Numbered from the stretch's first letter, positions 26,119-35,284 are shown. The stretch is 64,000 bases of DNA from CAWCON01 sp963797185 (GCA_963797185.1 CAWCON010000001.1:124001-188000), one strand, 5' to 3'. Numbers and translations are program-made. The notes: generated by a model from the sequence alone, not told the origin.

Positions 26119-27162
26119 TTATTCGGTCTCCTTCTTTGACTCGGCTGGTGCCTCGTCATGCTTGACATGTTCTTTATGGGCCATAGCTTGAGCTACTGCC
26201 CGCAGGTTATCATACTCGCTAAACTCCTCGCCGATTGGATGGCCAACTAGTTGCGCCAATACATCATCAATCGTCACGATGCCGACGAATTCTTCAAACT
26301 CGTTTACTACAATAAAAAGGTGCTGCCGAGTTGCTAGAAAAGCCTGGAGAACCTGGTGGAGAGAAAAATCTTCGTGTACGTACTGAACGGCACGTTGCAT
26401 GACCGAGCTAATCTTACCGCCGTGGGCAGCATCAAGCAGGTCATGTTCATATAGCACGCCAACGATATGTTCCGGCTTGCCATCGACAACCGGAAAACGA
26501 GATTGACCACTTTCATGGAGCTCATTCATAAGTACTGGACCAATGGTGTCTTTGGGGCCGACTGTTTTGATAACCCGACGAGGTACCAGGATTGTTTTTA
26601 CTGTTTTATCTCCAAAGTTAAGAGCATTGCCAACTAGGGCAAGTTCATAATCCGGTATCCGGTTATCTGGTTGTTTCTTTTGCCATTTAATCAGATCCAG
26701 CAGGTCGTCTTTCTCGTAGACTCCAGTGTGGACGTTAACGGTGCCGATACTCTGTGTCAATTTGCCGATAAACTCTAGCTGACGGTGTGTATAATACAGA
26801 ATCCAAGCAACGGCTGGCGATAGAACTGTTGCAAGACGAACGCTGTATGATGACAATTTGGCCGAAGGTAACCATAGAAAGCCGATCCAGATAAGAAAAA
26901 CTACCAACAAGAATGCAAACCAGGCAGGGGTTGAGTTTGTGAATAATATAAAGGCAGCCGCAGCACTCAGTACGGTGATTACCCATAACAATGTTTCAAG
27001 ACTTGTATAGGAAGCACTTTTATATAAGATCTTGGCAGTTGCGTCGTTGCTGCGAGCTAATCGCTTCAGTTCTTTAATGGGCAAGTGACGGTACGTTTTA
27101 CTTAGTACAATCGCCGTCATCATAAGAACGGCAAAGAGCAGGGCAATTATTAAGCTAGTCAT
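26119..27162 (-). CDS. CNNM/CBS-domain membrane protein
   Basis: A 347-residue protein with an N-terminal membrane region of three or four helices (1-130), then a pair of CBS domains (about 185-310) containing LVPRRVIKTV and DDVLAQLVGHPIGEEF. This is the hemolysin C/CorC/CNNM layout, associated with Mg or Co transport, but the C-terminal CorC domain is missing. A charged tail ends it. It is followed after two bases by aspS, so they form one operon. Confidence 0.82.
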   Translation of the reverse strand: MTSLIIALLFAVLMMTAIVLSKTYRHLPIKELKRLARSNDATAKILYKSASYTSLETLLWVITVLSAAAAFILFTNSTPAWFAFLLVVFLIWIGFLWLPSAKLSSYSVRLATVLSPAVAWILYYTHRQLEFIGKLTQSIGTVNVHTGVYEKDDLLDLIKWQKKQPDNRIPDYELALVGNALNFGDKTVKTILVPRRVIKTVGPKDTIGPVLMNELHESGQSRFPVVDGKPEHIVGVLYEHDLLDAAHGGKISSVMQRAVQYVHEDFSLHQVLQAFLATRQHLFIVVNEFEEFVGIVTIDDVLAQLVGHPIGEEFSEYDNLRAVAQAMAHKEHVKHDEAPAESKKETE

Positions 27163-27218
27163 AGTAGTATCATCTTACGATGAGATGGCTTAGATTTCAA
27201 AGTTCATCCGAGACTTGC

Positions 27219-27224
27219 TATACT
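27219..27224 (+). promoter_or_regulatory. Extended -10 of the DsbA-like gene
   Basis: TGC precedes TATACT. The ATG at 27255 follows about 30 bases later with an AAGGAG site, one of the few conventional leaders here. Confidence 0.5.
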
Positions 27225-27254
27225 ACAAAATTAGTGTAAGGAGATACTGATAGT

Positions 27255-27980
27255 ATGGACAAGCGATTCTGGGGAGCGTTAGTTATCATTGTAGTAGTAC
27301 TTGGTGGTATCTGGTGGTTTACTTCAGGTAGCAAAAATAATTCTGGTAGCGGTTCATCGAATCAGCCGACGAGTCACATTGAAGGTGAGGGGAAAGATGG
27401 TATTACGTTAATTGAGTATGGAGACTATCAGTGCCCATACTGTGGTCAGTATGCTTCTATCGTTTCGCAAGTTGCCAGCGACTATAACCAGGAAATATTT
27501 TTCCAGTTCCGTAACTTACCTCTGACAGAACTACATCCTAATGCGTTTGCCGGTGCGAGAGCAGCCGAAGCAGCCGCGTTGCAGGGAAAATTCTGGCAGA
27601 TGCACGACTTTCTTTACCAAGAGAATGTCCTCTATTATGAACAGAATGAAAGTACGTGGATTACGGCCACCAACCCTGAGCCGGATTTTGAACAATATGC
27701 CCGACAGCTTGGGTTAAATGTTAATCAGTTTGAGCAGGATTATCAGAGTGCTCAGGTTAATAACGCAATTAATGCCGATACGGCTGCTTTTGCAAAAACT
27801 GGGCAAGAAGAGGCGACTCCTACTTTCTTTCTTGATGGCACCAAGATTAGCCCGTCTGAAAGCTTTAATAGTTTTGCGCAGTATATCAACGCTGAAATAT
27901 TAAAGAAAACCGGCCATCCTTCAACGGTTAGCGCTTCGGGTAGTGCAACCACTTCAACTACACCGCAATCTACCCAGTAG
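27255..27980 (+). CDS. DsbA-family thiol-disulfide oxidoreductase
   Basis: A 241-residue secreted or membrane-anchored thioredoxin-fold protein. One N-terminal helix (about 6-24) acts as anchor, a Ser/Gly/Asn linker follows, then the DSBA-like domain with the active site CPYC at residues 60-63 after IEYGDYQ. A cis-Pro loop is seen as EATPTFFLDG near residue 190. It likely forms or isomerises disulfides in outer-surface proteins. No DsbB or VKOR partner is seen next to it. The tail is Ser/Thr-rich. Confidence 0.9.
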   Translation: MDKRFWGALVIIVVVLGGIWWFTSGSKNNSGSGSSNQPTSHIEGEGKDGITLIEYGDYQCPYCGQYASIVSQVASDYNQEIFFQFRNLPLTELHPNAFAGARAAEAAALQGKFWQMHDFLYQENVLYYEQNESTWITATNPEPDFEQYARQLGLNVNQFEQDYQSAQVNNAINADTAAFAKTGQEEATPTFFLDGTKISPSESFNSFAQYINAEILKKTGHPSTVSASGSATTSTTPQSTQ

Positions 27981-28052
27981 AAGTACTTGCTCAGGCCAAA
28001 CAATTCGGATTGTTATTGAATTATCCGAAACAGTACTAGAATGATGAGCATA

Positions 28053-28892
28053 ATGTTTATGCTTCGCGGTCTTACGTATATCGTCGCCAGTGCATTAGCG
28101 GTAGCAGTTTTTGTGGGTGTATTAACAACCGTCTTCGATCATACGGTTTTTAGCAGCTATTACCTTGAGCAGAAGGCTATTCAGATAAATGCTTATCCGA
28201 AATTATCAGCTGGGTTGTCGTCCGAACTATTGCAGCACGGGAATATTACGAGTCCACAAGACGAAGCTGTACTGCAAAAGATTATTTCCCCGACAGTATT
28301 ACAACAAAAGATAACGAGCGCACTTAATCAACTGGAAGCTTACTACAAAGGCAACGGTCAAATCCCTACCATTGATCTTACGAGTTTAGTTGCTCAAGCC
28401 CGAGCAGCAGGCGTACAGATTCCGCCCAATAGTACACTTGACCAGCCAATTACTTTTGGCGGTAATCAGAAGGCCCAGGGAGTAGGCGCCCAATTTGAGA
28501 AGACTAAGCGAGACAGCATTATTGCGGCTGTTGTTTTGCTTATGATATTGATTGCACTTTCGTGGCGCCGGCATCGTTATGCCGTTTTGCCGGATATTTC
28601 AATTGTGTGCGGGATATTGTTGGGGTTTGTGGCCATCGCTTTTGCGATTGCTCCTCACATCATTAATCATTATGTAAAATTCAACTTCTCTTCCAGTGCC
28701 TTTTCGTCGATAGCCCACGACATAACCTTCGCTATTATTCATAACCTTTCTTGGATTATCGGTATCATCGCCGTTGCACTATTGGTTGGGGGTGTTGTCG
28801 GACGAGTCGTAGTAGCAAAGCTAAACCCCAAACAATCAAAATCGACTGCCATAAAACCACTGACTAAAAAACCAGCCGCTGCGACTCGATAA
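28053..28892 (+). CDS. Multi-pass membrane protein of unknown function
   Basis: About 279 residues with a membrane helix near the N-terminus, an outer domain of about 120 residues, three helices from about 165 to 265, and a basic, Lys-rich end. No family is recognised. Three in-frame ATGs precede (28041, 28044, 28053). I prefer 28053 because a TAGAAT box at 28037-28042 overlaps the first one. It lies downstream of the DsbA-like gene with a 72-base gap. Confidence 0.68.
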   Translation: MFMLRGLTYIVASALAVAVFVGVLTTVFDHTVFSSYYLEQKAIQINAYPKLSAGLSSELLQHGNITSPQDEAVLQKIISPTVLQQKITSALNQLEAYYKGNGQIPTIDLTSLVAQARAAGVQIPPNSTLDQPITFGGNQKAQGVGAQFEKTKRDSIIAAVVLLMILIALSWRRHRYAVLPDISIVCGILLGFVAIAFAIAPHIINHYVKFNFSSSAFSSIAHDITFAIIHNLSWIIGIIAVALLVGGVVGRVVVAKLNPKQSKSTAIKPLTKKPAAATR

Positions 28893-28909
28893 AGTTGTGG
28901 CCAAGAAGA

Positions 28910-29725
28910 CTAAACGATTAATTGTCGAACTATTTCGGCGGTATTCTCAGGTTGCGTCCAAAATGTATCATGACCGGCATTCTTATCACTAACAGTACTC
29001 ATAGAAGCGACGTTGTCTGCAACCTGCGGGTAATAACTATTAATTTTATTTTGGTCAAACAACTCATCACTATTCGCAGTAACAATATGGACCGGTATAC
29101 CATGCGTGGCTATTTCAGCAAGTCCGCTCGCAATATCATAGTTGCCTGCCGCTTTTGCTTCTCTCAATGCTAAATATGGGTTTGATACCAAAACACCGGC
29201 ACCGGCAATTTGTGTTTTAAGAACGTGGCTTAGTTGTGATACGGGATTCTTGCTCTGCAATGCTTTGATATGATCGTTTATAACTTTTTTAGTTGTCTTG
29301 GCCGCTAGCTCTGGGACGCTATGTTGTCCTGACATGCCAACAGGTTGAAAGAGTATCACATTTTTAAAGCGATCTGGTCGCTTCCTAACAGCCTCGGTTA
29401 CAGCGCCTGCACCAAGAGAATGGGCCACTGCAGAAATTTTCGTGCCTTTTGGTACGGTTGCCTCGATGAAACTTAGTAAGACTTCTGCTTGACGCTGAAC
29501 AGGATCCATTATTCTAGTGATGCCTTTTTCGTCTCGACGAGGATGGTTGTATGTCCCAACACTAAAGCCCTTTGAAGCCAAAGCGTCTACCAGTTGCTTG
29601 GTATGGCTGATGCCTTCGCTGTAACCAGGCACTACAACAATAGATCCATTATCTTTTAATGCATTATCATTGTGTGCGGAATAAACCTTCGTGTTTCCAA
29701 ACTGAGTTTTTATCTTTTCGAGCAT
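28910..29725 (-). CDS. Alpha/beta-hydrolase fold protein
   Basis: A lipase/esterase-like protein of about 271 residues. The nucleophile elbow is AHSLGAG, with the catalytic Ser about residue 108 and a plausible Asp and His later (HIVTANSDELF and AGHDTFW). VVPGYSEGISHTKQLVDALASKG opens the hydrolase core. I chose the ATG at 29725 (MLEKIKTQFG); an upstream ATG at 29800 would add 25 poorly matching residues. The substrate is unknown. Confidence 0.8.
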   Translation of the reverse strand: MLEKIKTQFGNTKVYSAHNDNALKDNGSIVVVPGYSEGISHTKQLVDALASKGFSVGTYNHPRRDEKGITRIMDPVQRQAEVLLSFIEATVPKGTKISAVAHSLGAGAVTEAVRKRPDRFKNVILFQPVGMSGQHSVPELAAKTTKKVINDHIKALQSKNPVSQLSHVLKTQIAGAGVLVSNPYLALREAKAAGNYDIASGLAEIATHGIPVHIVTANSDELFDQNKINSYYPQVADNVASMSTVSDKNAGHDTFWTQPENTAEIVRQLIV

Positions 29726-29865
29726 AAACTCACAGTAACATAATATGTATTTAAAGTCAATTATTCCAACCTTGATATTCCCTGAGTAATCGAAAAGCAA
29801 AATATAACGTTAAAACCACAAGTTATTTGCAATGTCACTAGTCATCATGCTTAGATAATTCTAAA

Positions 29866-29871
29866 TAGAAT
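29866..29871 (+). promoter_or_regulatory. -10 box, leaderless arrangement
   Basis: TAGAAT ends five bases before the ATG at 29877. Confidence 0.4.
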
Positions 29872-29876
29872 TTATC

Positions 29877-31688
29877 ATGGCAGACTCAGGAAAATCACGA
29901 TCAGATAGCGAAGACGATACATCAGAAGATGACGAGATAAAAAAATCTACGTCAGTAGACGACTCGGTTGATACGAAAGCGGTTGATAACTCCGATAACT
30001 CAAGCGATAATGACGAATCGGCTGATACCAAGGAAGCTGATACGGATGCTCAACCCAACAAAGCCGAGCATCAAGCAGGCAAAACAAGCAAGCACCGTTT
30101 TGGATGGTTGAAGCAGAAAAAGATCTGGATCCCCGCACTCATTGTCGTTATTCTTGCTTTGGTCGGCGGTATTCCTTATACACGTTATAAAGTAGCTGGC
30201 TTATTTATTAAACAGAACTATCACATCAGCTTAGTCGATATTCAAAGTCACCAGCCGGTATCGGCAGCAACAATTAGTCTTGATGGTAAAACTGCTCTGA
30301 CAAATAATTATGGCAACGCCACTTTAAAAGTGCCGGTAGGTAATGGTACGCTTGTCATTACAAAGAAATACTATAAAACCAAAACTGTAGCCGTTTTAGT
30401 ACCACTGCACTCTCATGGAGCTAAAACATATACTCTCAAAGCTACTGGCCGACAGGTCCCCATTGTCGTTACTAACAGGATTGGTGGAGGAGCGGTCGCG
30501 AATGCTCTAATTTCTGCCAGTGGCAGCCAAGCCAGAACCAACAACCAAGGGGTAGCAACAATTGTTTTGCCGGCTGATCAAACGACTGTATCGGCAACGA
30601 TTAGTGCGTCGGGCTACAATACCGAAACAGCTACCGTCCAGATTACGACTCAATCCGTTCCTGCCAATAGCTTTGTTATGATACCGCAGGGACAAATTTT
30701 CTTTCTGTCCAATAGTTCCGGAACGGTCAATGTTATGAAAGCAAATCTTGATGGATCAGATCCACAAACTGCAGTCGCTGGAACGGGAAACGAAGATGTT
30801 AACGCAACTTCAATTTATCCATCGGCCGACTGGAAGTACGTTGCTCTTTTTGCTCAGAGATCGAGCACAAATCCGGGTGTCTACCTTATTAATACAAGTA
30901 ATGACCAGTTGACTAATATTGACGAAGGCAATGCTGTCTTTAACTTTAATGGGTGGACATCGACTGACTCGCTGGTCTATACCGTTACAAGGAATGCTCC
31001 AACAGCTGGTCAAGCAACTCAGGTATTGAAATCATACAATGCCACGGCAGGGCAATTAACAACTCTCGACCAAAGCATTGCAGGTACGAGTGATTATGGA
31101 TCAACGAATTCACAGTTTGTGAATGTCAACATTCTTAGCAATAACACAATAGTGTATCTAGAAACTCTGAACGGCTCCAGTGATCCTTCTGCAAATGATA
31201 CGATAAACAGCATCTCTGCCAACGGCACTAACAAACAAACAATACTTTCATTACCTGCTGATGCTTATTATGGCTATGGTCAGAGCTCTATGCTTAGTCC
31301 TACATCGATTATCTACGAGTTACAGACAGCTGATGGTAATTACACTTCCGAATATTATGAATATAGCAGCGGCAAAGTAACGCAAGTACCGGCGAGTGAT
31401 TTAACTGATATTAATACTCTACAGAACCCGCTTACTTTCTACTTATCACCGGCAGGCGATAAAACGGTGTGGTCAACCCTTGTCAATGGCCATACGGCAA
31501 TTAATGTCGGGGACGGTAGCGGTAATAATCAACAACAGGTAGCTTTACTTGATAACACCTACCAGTTGTATGGTTGGTATGGTGATGGTTACCTCTTAGT
31601 GGTGAAAAATCAGAATGAGCTTTATATTATGCCGGCGAGCGGTGTGACCAATCAGAGCCAGCTCATTAAAATAACTGATCTCCTGTAG
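29877..31688 (+). CDS. Large anchored surface protein with propeller-like repeats
   Basis: A 603-residue protein: an acidic Ser/Asp/Glu-rich N-terminus (1-70), a membrane helix about 84-103, then an outer region with Ig-like/carboxypeptidase-regulatory-like repeats (about 115-260) and a C-terminal part of short WD/propeller-like beta repeats (about 270-600). The repeat layout suggests a binding or enzymatic surface domain. No catalytic motif is seen. It could take part in attachment to a host cell, but that is inference. Confidence 0.75.
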   Translation: MADSGKSRSDSEDDTSEDDEIKKSTSVDDSVDTKAVDNSDNSSDNDESADTKEADTDAQPNKAEHQAGKTSKHRFGWLKQKKIWIPALIVVILALVGGIPYTRYKVAGLFIKQNYHISLVDIQSHQPVSAATISLDGKTALTNNYGNATLKVPVGNGTLVITKKYYKTKTVAVLVPLHSHGAKTYTLKATGRQVPIVVTNRIGGGAVANALISASGSQARTNNQGVATIVLPADQTTVSATISASGYNTETATVQITTQSVPANSFVMIPQGQIFFLSNSSGTVNVMKANLDGSDPQTAVAGTGNEDVNATSIYPSADWKYVALFAQRSSTNPGVYLINTSNDQLTNIDEGNAVFNFNGWTSTDSLVYTVTRNAPTAGQATQVLKSYNATAGQLTTLDQSIAGTSDYGSTNSQFVNVNILSNNTIVYLETLNGSSDPSANDTINSISANGTNKQTILSLPADAYYGYGQSSMLSPTSIIYELQTADGNYTSEYYEYSSGKVTQVPASDLTDINTLQNPLTFYLSPAGDKTVWSTLVNGHTAINVGDGSGNNQQQVALLDNTYQLYGWYGDGYLLVVKNQNELYIMPASGVTNQSQLIKITDLL

Positions 31689-31747
31689 AATAATTGAAGC
31701 AAATTACTTAAACAAAGACACTTGACTTGGGGTTTTAGTGCAACTCA

Positions 31748-31915
31748 TTAAAGAAAATAGTGCCACACGCAGTCAATATGTCCTTCTTGACCCATATGCG
31801 GACATTTCGGTAGTCGTAGGCCTTTCGTCACATGCTCTACAACGTTCTCGTGATGAATACAGTAAACAACTCCTGTCCAAGGAGCTTTAGCTCCTGGTTT
31901 ATACGTTTCAGCCAT
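31748..31915 (-). CDS. Small YjzC-like protein with Cys and His pairs
   Basis: A 55-residue protein, MAETYKPGAKAPWTG at the start, similar in style to the YjzC family of small proteins. Cysteines at 19, 38 and 49 and several His residues (21, 22, 40, 46) suggest a zinc site. An AGAGG site lies just upstream of the ATG. The segment 31716-32046 would otherwise be empty. Confidence 0.68.
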   Translation of the reverse strand: MAETYKPGAKAPWTGVVYCIHHENVVEHVTKGLRLPKCPHMGQEGHIDCVWHYFL

Positions 31916-32046
31916 AATTCCTCTCTACAGTTAACGATTACTTATTTTCGCATATTACTAACATGCCTGCAGTAACTATAATCACAAATCAAATTATCAA
32001 CGGTTTTGCTCGAGCCATAAAGCTCAACCAAGACTCCATATTATTG

Positions 32047-32122
32047 TGGTGGGGATGGTTGGGTTTGAACCAACGACCAATCGGTTATGAGCCGACTGCT
32101 CTTACCGCTGAGCTACATCCCC
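32047..32122 (-). tRNA. tRNA with CAT anticodon, probably tRNA-Ile2
   Basis: A complete 76-base cloverleaf: acceptor GGGGATG/CATCCCC, D arm, anticodon loop CTCATAA, T arm GTTGG-loop-CCAAC, and an encoded CCA. The anticodon-arm and variable region resemble tRNA-Ile2 more than elongator Met. TilS, encoded at 41267, would modify C34 to lysidine so that it reads AUA. Confidence 0.93.
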
Positions 32123-32158
32123 TTAACAGATGTGAGTATAGCAGATTTGCAGGTAGTT

Positions 32159-32164
32159 TATAAT
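32159..32164 (+). promoter_or_regulatory. -10 box before the FtsB-like gene
   Basis: TATAAT ends ten bases before the ATG at 32175; the only ribosome-site-like sequence, AAAGG, lies inside those ten bases. Confidence 0.45.
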
Positions 32165-32174
32165 AAGAAAGGCA

Positions 32175-32624
32175 ATGCAAAAAATAAAAACATATCTGCA
32201 AGCTATTCCCTGGCGATCGCTCGGTGATTTACGCACTATTGGCCAAATTGTATTTGTGGTTATTGTTCTGATGATTAGTTGGAGTGGTGTGAAAACCATC
32301 CAATCCAATTATGAATTGCAAAAGCAAGTAGCCACCTTTCAGCAACAGAACCAATTACAGCAACTCGAGAATGATAATTTAGAGTTACAAAATAACTACT
32401 TCAACACCAACCAATACGTAGAACTATCAGCCCGACAGGAATTAGGTCTTGGGGATGCCGGTGAGACAGAGTTATTGGTACCGACGAACGTCGCTATGGC
32501 AGCGTTGGCGGTAATACCCAGCCAAAATACGCCAATTGAAAAGCCAGCTGCACACCAATCAACTTATGAGCGTAATTTCGAAGACTGGATGGATTACTTT
32601 CTCCACCGTCAAAACACTGACTGA
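32175..32624 (+). CDS. FtsB/DivIC-like septum formation initiator
   Basis: A 149-residue protein with one membrane helix (about 22-41) followed by a Gln/Leu-rich coiled coil (45-85) and the ARQELGLGDAGE motif that ends the FtsB/DivIC domain. It would act in the divisome linking septal peptidoglycan synthesis to FtsZ. A C-terminal 60 residues beyond the domain are unassigned. The tRNA-fMet promoter starts immediately after its stop. Confidence 0.82.
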   Translation: MQKIKTYLQAIPWRSLGDLRTIGQIVFVVIVLMISWSGVKTIQSNYELQKQVATFQQQNQLQQLENDNLELQNNYFNTNQYVELSARQELGLGDAGETELLVPTNVAMAALAVIPSQNTPIEKPAAHQSTYERNFEDWMDYFLHRQNTD

Positions 32625-32653
32625 TTGACATATCCACCTCTGTTTGCTAAAAT
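32625..32653 (+). promoter_or_regulatory. Promoter of the initiator tRNA gene
   Basis: TTGACA (32625-32630) and TAAAAT (32648-32653) are 17 bases apart, an almost consensus sigma-70 promoter 80 bases before the tRNA. Confidence 0.75.
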
Positions 32654-32735
32654 CTTTTAGTTAAGTTAAACCGTAAATCACTATGCAGATAAGTCATTCC
32701 AATTCATGACTTTCAAGTATAGAAGTACCAATTAA

Positions 32736-32810
32736 CGCGGGGTGGAGCAGCGGCAGCTCGTGTGGCTCATAACCACAAGGTCGCAGGTTCGAGTCCTGCC
32801 CCCGCAACCA
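32736..32810 (+). tRNA. Initiator tRNA-fMet (CAT)
   Basis: A 75-base cloverleaf with encoded CCA. The initiator hallmarks are the unpaired C1-A72 at the acceptor end (CGCGGGG/CCCCGCA) and A11-U24 in the D stem. The anticodon stem reads TGTGG/CCACA, so only two of the three conserved G-C pairs remain; the first is U29-A41. The T arm is GCAGG-loop-CCTGC. Confidence 0.95.
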
Positions 32811-32832
32811 AATCATGCTGACAGATACGAAG

Positions 32833-32868
32833 TGGTTCCAGAATCTAAATGATTCGGAACTGTTTTTT
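32833..32868 (+). terminator. Terminator after tRNA-fMet
   Basis: GTTCC-A-GAATC and GATTCGGAAC form a ten-pair stem with a single bulged A and a TAAAT loop, followed by TGTTTTTT. Confidence 0.8.
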
Positions 32869-32912
32869 ATTTCACCCCTGTTATTTGGTTTTAGTATTGG
32901 ATACCCATTTGA

Positions 32913-32918
32913 TATAGT
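32913..32918 (+). promoter_or_regulatory. -10 box before phzF, leaderless arrangement
   Basis: TATAGT ends six bases before the ATG at 32925; the promoter looks intact although the gene is frameshifted. Confidence 0.4.
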
Positions 32919-32924
32919 TAAGCC

Positions 32925-33765
32925 ATGACAAAAGCATATATAGTTAGCGCATTTTACGGCCAATGGAAAGGGTGGTAATAAAGCTGGCGTTGTACTTGAA
33001 GCTGACGGACTCTCAGATGATCAGATGCAAGCAATTGCAAAAGGGTTGGCCTACTCAGAGACGGCATTTGTCAGCCAAAGCGAAAACGCTACATATAAAG
33101 TCCGGTTCTTTACGACCACTGAAGAAGTAGATCTGTGCGGTCATGCAACAATCGCCACGTGGTCTCTATTATCCCAAAAAGGTCTTGTTGAACGAGGAAT
33201 GCATTCGCAGGAAACATTGGCGGGTAAATTATGTATTATGATAAGCGATGACGGCTCTGTATTAATGCAGCAGACGGAACCCCAATTTTTCAGCCAAGTA
33301 AGTTACGAAGAAATCATGCCAGTATTAAATGCTAGCAAAGCTGATTTTGAGGACAGCCTGCAACCTCAAATTGTATCTACTGGCTTAAAAGATCTTCTAG
33401 TGCCCGTTAGTAATAAAGAAGTTCTCATAAACTTGCGTCCTGATTTTAGCGAAATTACAAACTTGAGTAAAAAGTATGGCGTCACTGGATTGCATGTGTT
33501 TGCATTAGGTGAGGAATGTGCAGCAATTGCTCGTAACTTTGCCCCACTAGTAGGAATTGAGGAGGAATCTGCAACGGGTACTTCGAATGGGGCTTTGCTC
33601 TGTTATCTTAAAGAGAATGGCAGACTTAAAGAGCAAGATGCATATCTTATAGAACAAGGCGAGAGTATGGGACAACTTTCAAATATTCTAGGTAAATTTA
33701 TCGATGGCAGAATATGGATAGGGGGCCAAGCTAATTTACTGAGCAAAAAGTCAATCGAAGTATAG
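32925..33765 (+). pseudogene. phzF-family protein disrupted by a +1 frameshift
   Basis: PhzF-like isomerase/epimerase (diaminopimelate-epimerase fold). Translation from the ATG at 32925 gives a normal start (MTKAYIVSAF) and then hits a stop. The remaining family sequence (TANGKGGNKAGVVL, catalytic Glu in YSETAFV, DLCGHATIATW, ATGTSNGALL) continues in the next frame from about 32953 to 33765. Removing one T from the run at 32952-32955 restores a single frame of about 280 residues. The lesion is a homopolymer, so a sequencing error or recent mutation is possible; the rest shows no decay. Confidence 0.85.
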
Positions 33766-33776
33766 GTTCGAGTCCT
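33764..33776 (+). repeat. 13-base repeat of the tRNA-fMet T arm
   Basis: AGGTTCGAGTCCT at 33764-33776 repeats exactly 32785-32797 inside tRNA-fMet; the second copy starts within the phzF stop codon. It may mark a tRNA-associated insertion or a tRNA remnant, but T-arm sequence is common to all tRNAs. Confidence 0.45.
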
Positions 33777-33846
33777 AATTCTACGTCTAGATAATACCTT
33801 TTGGTACCTCAAACAGTTGACTTCACTGCCTTTTAAGACTATTTGA

Positions 33847-33852
33847 TATCAT
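33847..33852 (+). promoter_or_regulatory. -10 box, leaderless arrangement
   Basis: TATCAT ends six bases before the ATG at 33859. Confidence 0.45.
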
Positions 33853-33858
33853 AGAGCT

Positions 33859-35097
33859 ATGCGTGCCTCAAGAATATTGGATTTGCAGATTTTAAAAAAC
33901 TTACGCAAAAAGACGAGTGATTTTAGTCAAACTAATAATGAGGAAGTACTAGCTGCGCTACAGAACGTACACTTTTATAATCTTGATACCGGCATAGATT
34001 ATTTGTTTCTGGTGCCATGGCTGAAAAGGGGCGGTGGCGATTTAGAAATCATTAATTACATAAACGCTATTAAATCGATTAATAAGAGTGCAAAAATTGT
34101 GGTCGTAGCCACGTTATCAGATGATAATCCATGGAAAAAGCGCCTGCCAAGTGGTGTGCAGTTTATTAGTATTGAACCGCAGCTAAAAACTTTACGAGCA
34201 GAGCTTTCTGTTGACTATTTGTTCAAACTTACAATTTATCTAAAGCCGAAAAAAATTATGTTAGTTAACTCTGCCCATGGTTACTTGATGTTTGCACGAT
34301 CGGCTAAAGAACTTGCTCAAGACTCTAAATTATATATTGTCATGTTTTGCTTTGATTATACGCCCGAAGGAGAACGGTCACATTACGTACTAGAGTTCTT
34401 GAAAGGGTTTGAACGGTATATAAGCTACGTTTTTACTGATAATCGACACGTAATACGAGAGCTTGTTGAGGACTATAACTTTCCAGCACAGAAATTCAAG
34501 GTTATATATCAGCCGTTCAGTGGAAAATTGAGCGATCCAATCCAACGAACACAAAGATTCAGTCAGTCTAAACCATTGAAAGTACTCTGGGGAGGACGTC
34601 TGGATGCGCAAAAAAGACCGGATATAATGGTGAAGGTATGCCAAGCAGCGCGAAGAGAAAAACTCCCAGTAGCGTTCCATGTCTATGGGTCGTCCGTTGT
34701 ATCGAATGACGAATATTCTACTCAATTGAGAGGCCAGGATGGCATTGTCTATCACGGATCCTATGATAACGGGCTTAATAGTCTACCGCTTGAAAAGTAC
34801 CACCTGTTTCTATTAACCTCGGCATGGGAAGGTATGCCAAATGTGCTCTTGGAAGCAACCGCAGGACGACTCCCGGTGATTGCGGCAGATGTCGGTGGCG
34901 TATCAGAATTTATTAATAATAAGACGGGGGTTCTAATTAAACCCCATGATAATATTTCGCAATATGTTAACGCTTTGCGGCAAGCTGTAAAATCCTATGA
35001 AACTTACGAGGCTATGAATACGGCCGCACATGGGTTACTTACTACACAGCATTCATGGAAAAAGTTTGTACAAGAAGTTAAGCGAGAACTCGACTAG
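33859..35097 (+). CDS. GT4-type glycosyltransferase
   Basis: A 412-residue GT-B glycosyltransferase. The donor half contains LWGGRLDAQKRPDIMVKV around residue 237 and the SAWEGMPNVLLEATAGRLPVIA motif with E-x7-E near 325-340. The N-terminal half has WLKRGGGDLEII, an acceptor-side glycine loop. It lies outside the polysaccharide operon and is flanked by unrelated genes, so its acceptor is unknown. The AT-richer codon use of this stretch compared with the operon is only an impression by eye. Confidence 0.82.
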   Translation: MRASRILDLQILKNLRKKTSDFSQTNNEEVLAALQNVHFYNLDTGIDYLFLVPWLKRGGGDLEIINYINAIKSINKSAKIVVVATLSDDNPWKKRLPSGVQFISIEPQLKTLRAELSVDYLFKLTIYLKPKKIMLVNSAHGYLMFARSAKELAQDSKLYIVMFCFDYTPEGERSHYVLEFLKGFERYISYVFTDNRHVIRELVEDYNFPAQKFKVIYQPFSGKLSDPIQRTQRFSQSKPLKVLWGGRLDAQKRPDIMVKVCQAARREKLPVAFHVYGSSVVSNDEYSTQLRGQDGIVYHGSYDNGLNSLPLEKYHLFLLTSAWEGMPNVLLEATAGRLPVIAADVGGVSEFINNKTGVLIKPHDNISQYVNALRQAVKSYETYEAMNTAAHGLLTTQHSWKKFVQEVKRELD

Positions 35098-35284
35098 GAG
35101 TTGGTTTCAATTCGAGTGCGCTAGACCAATCATGTACACTATCTCAAATTCTGACTACTGAGGAATTATATGTTTTAGTATGAGATTAGTCAATTGTCAA
35201 ATACTGACGTATAATTATGTGTAGATAGTTCGCTATAATCTAACATCCTGTAGCGGAACATTAACTTAAGTTATAAAGGCTGCT

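Noticed and set aside
31880..31895. Perfect AGGAGC-TTTA-GCTCCT palindrome
   Set aside because: It is inside the small YjzC-like gene and no T-run follows on either strand, so it is not a terminator.
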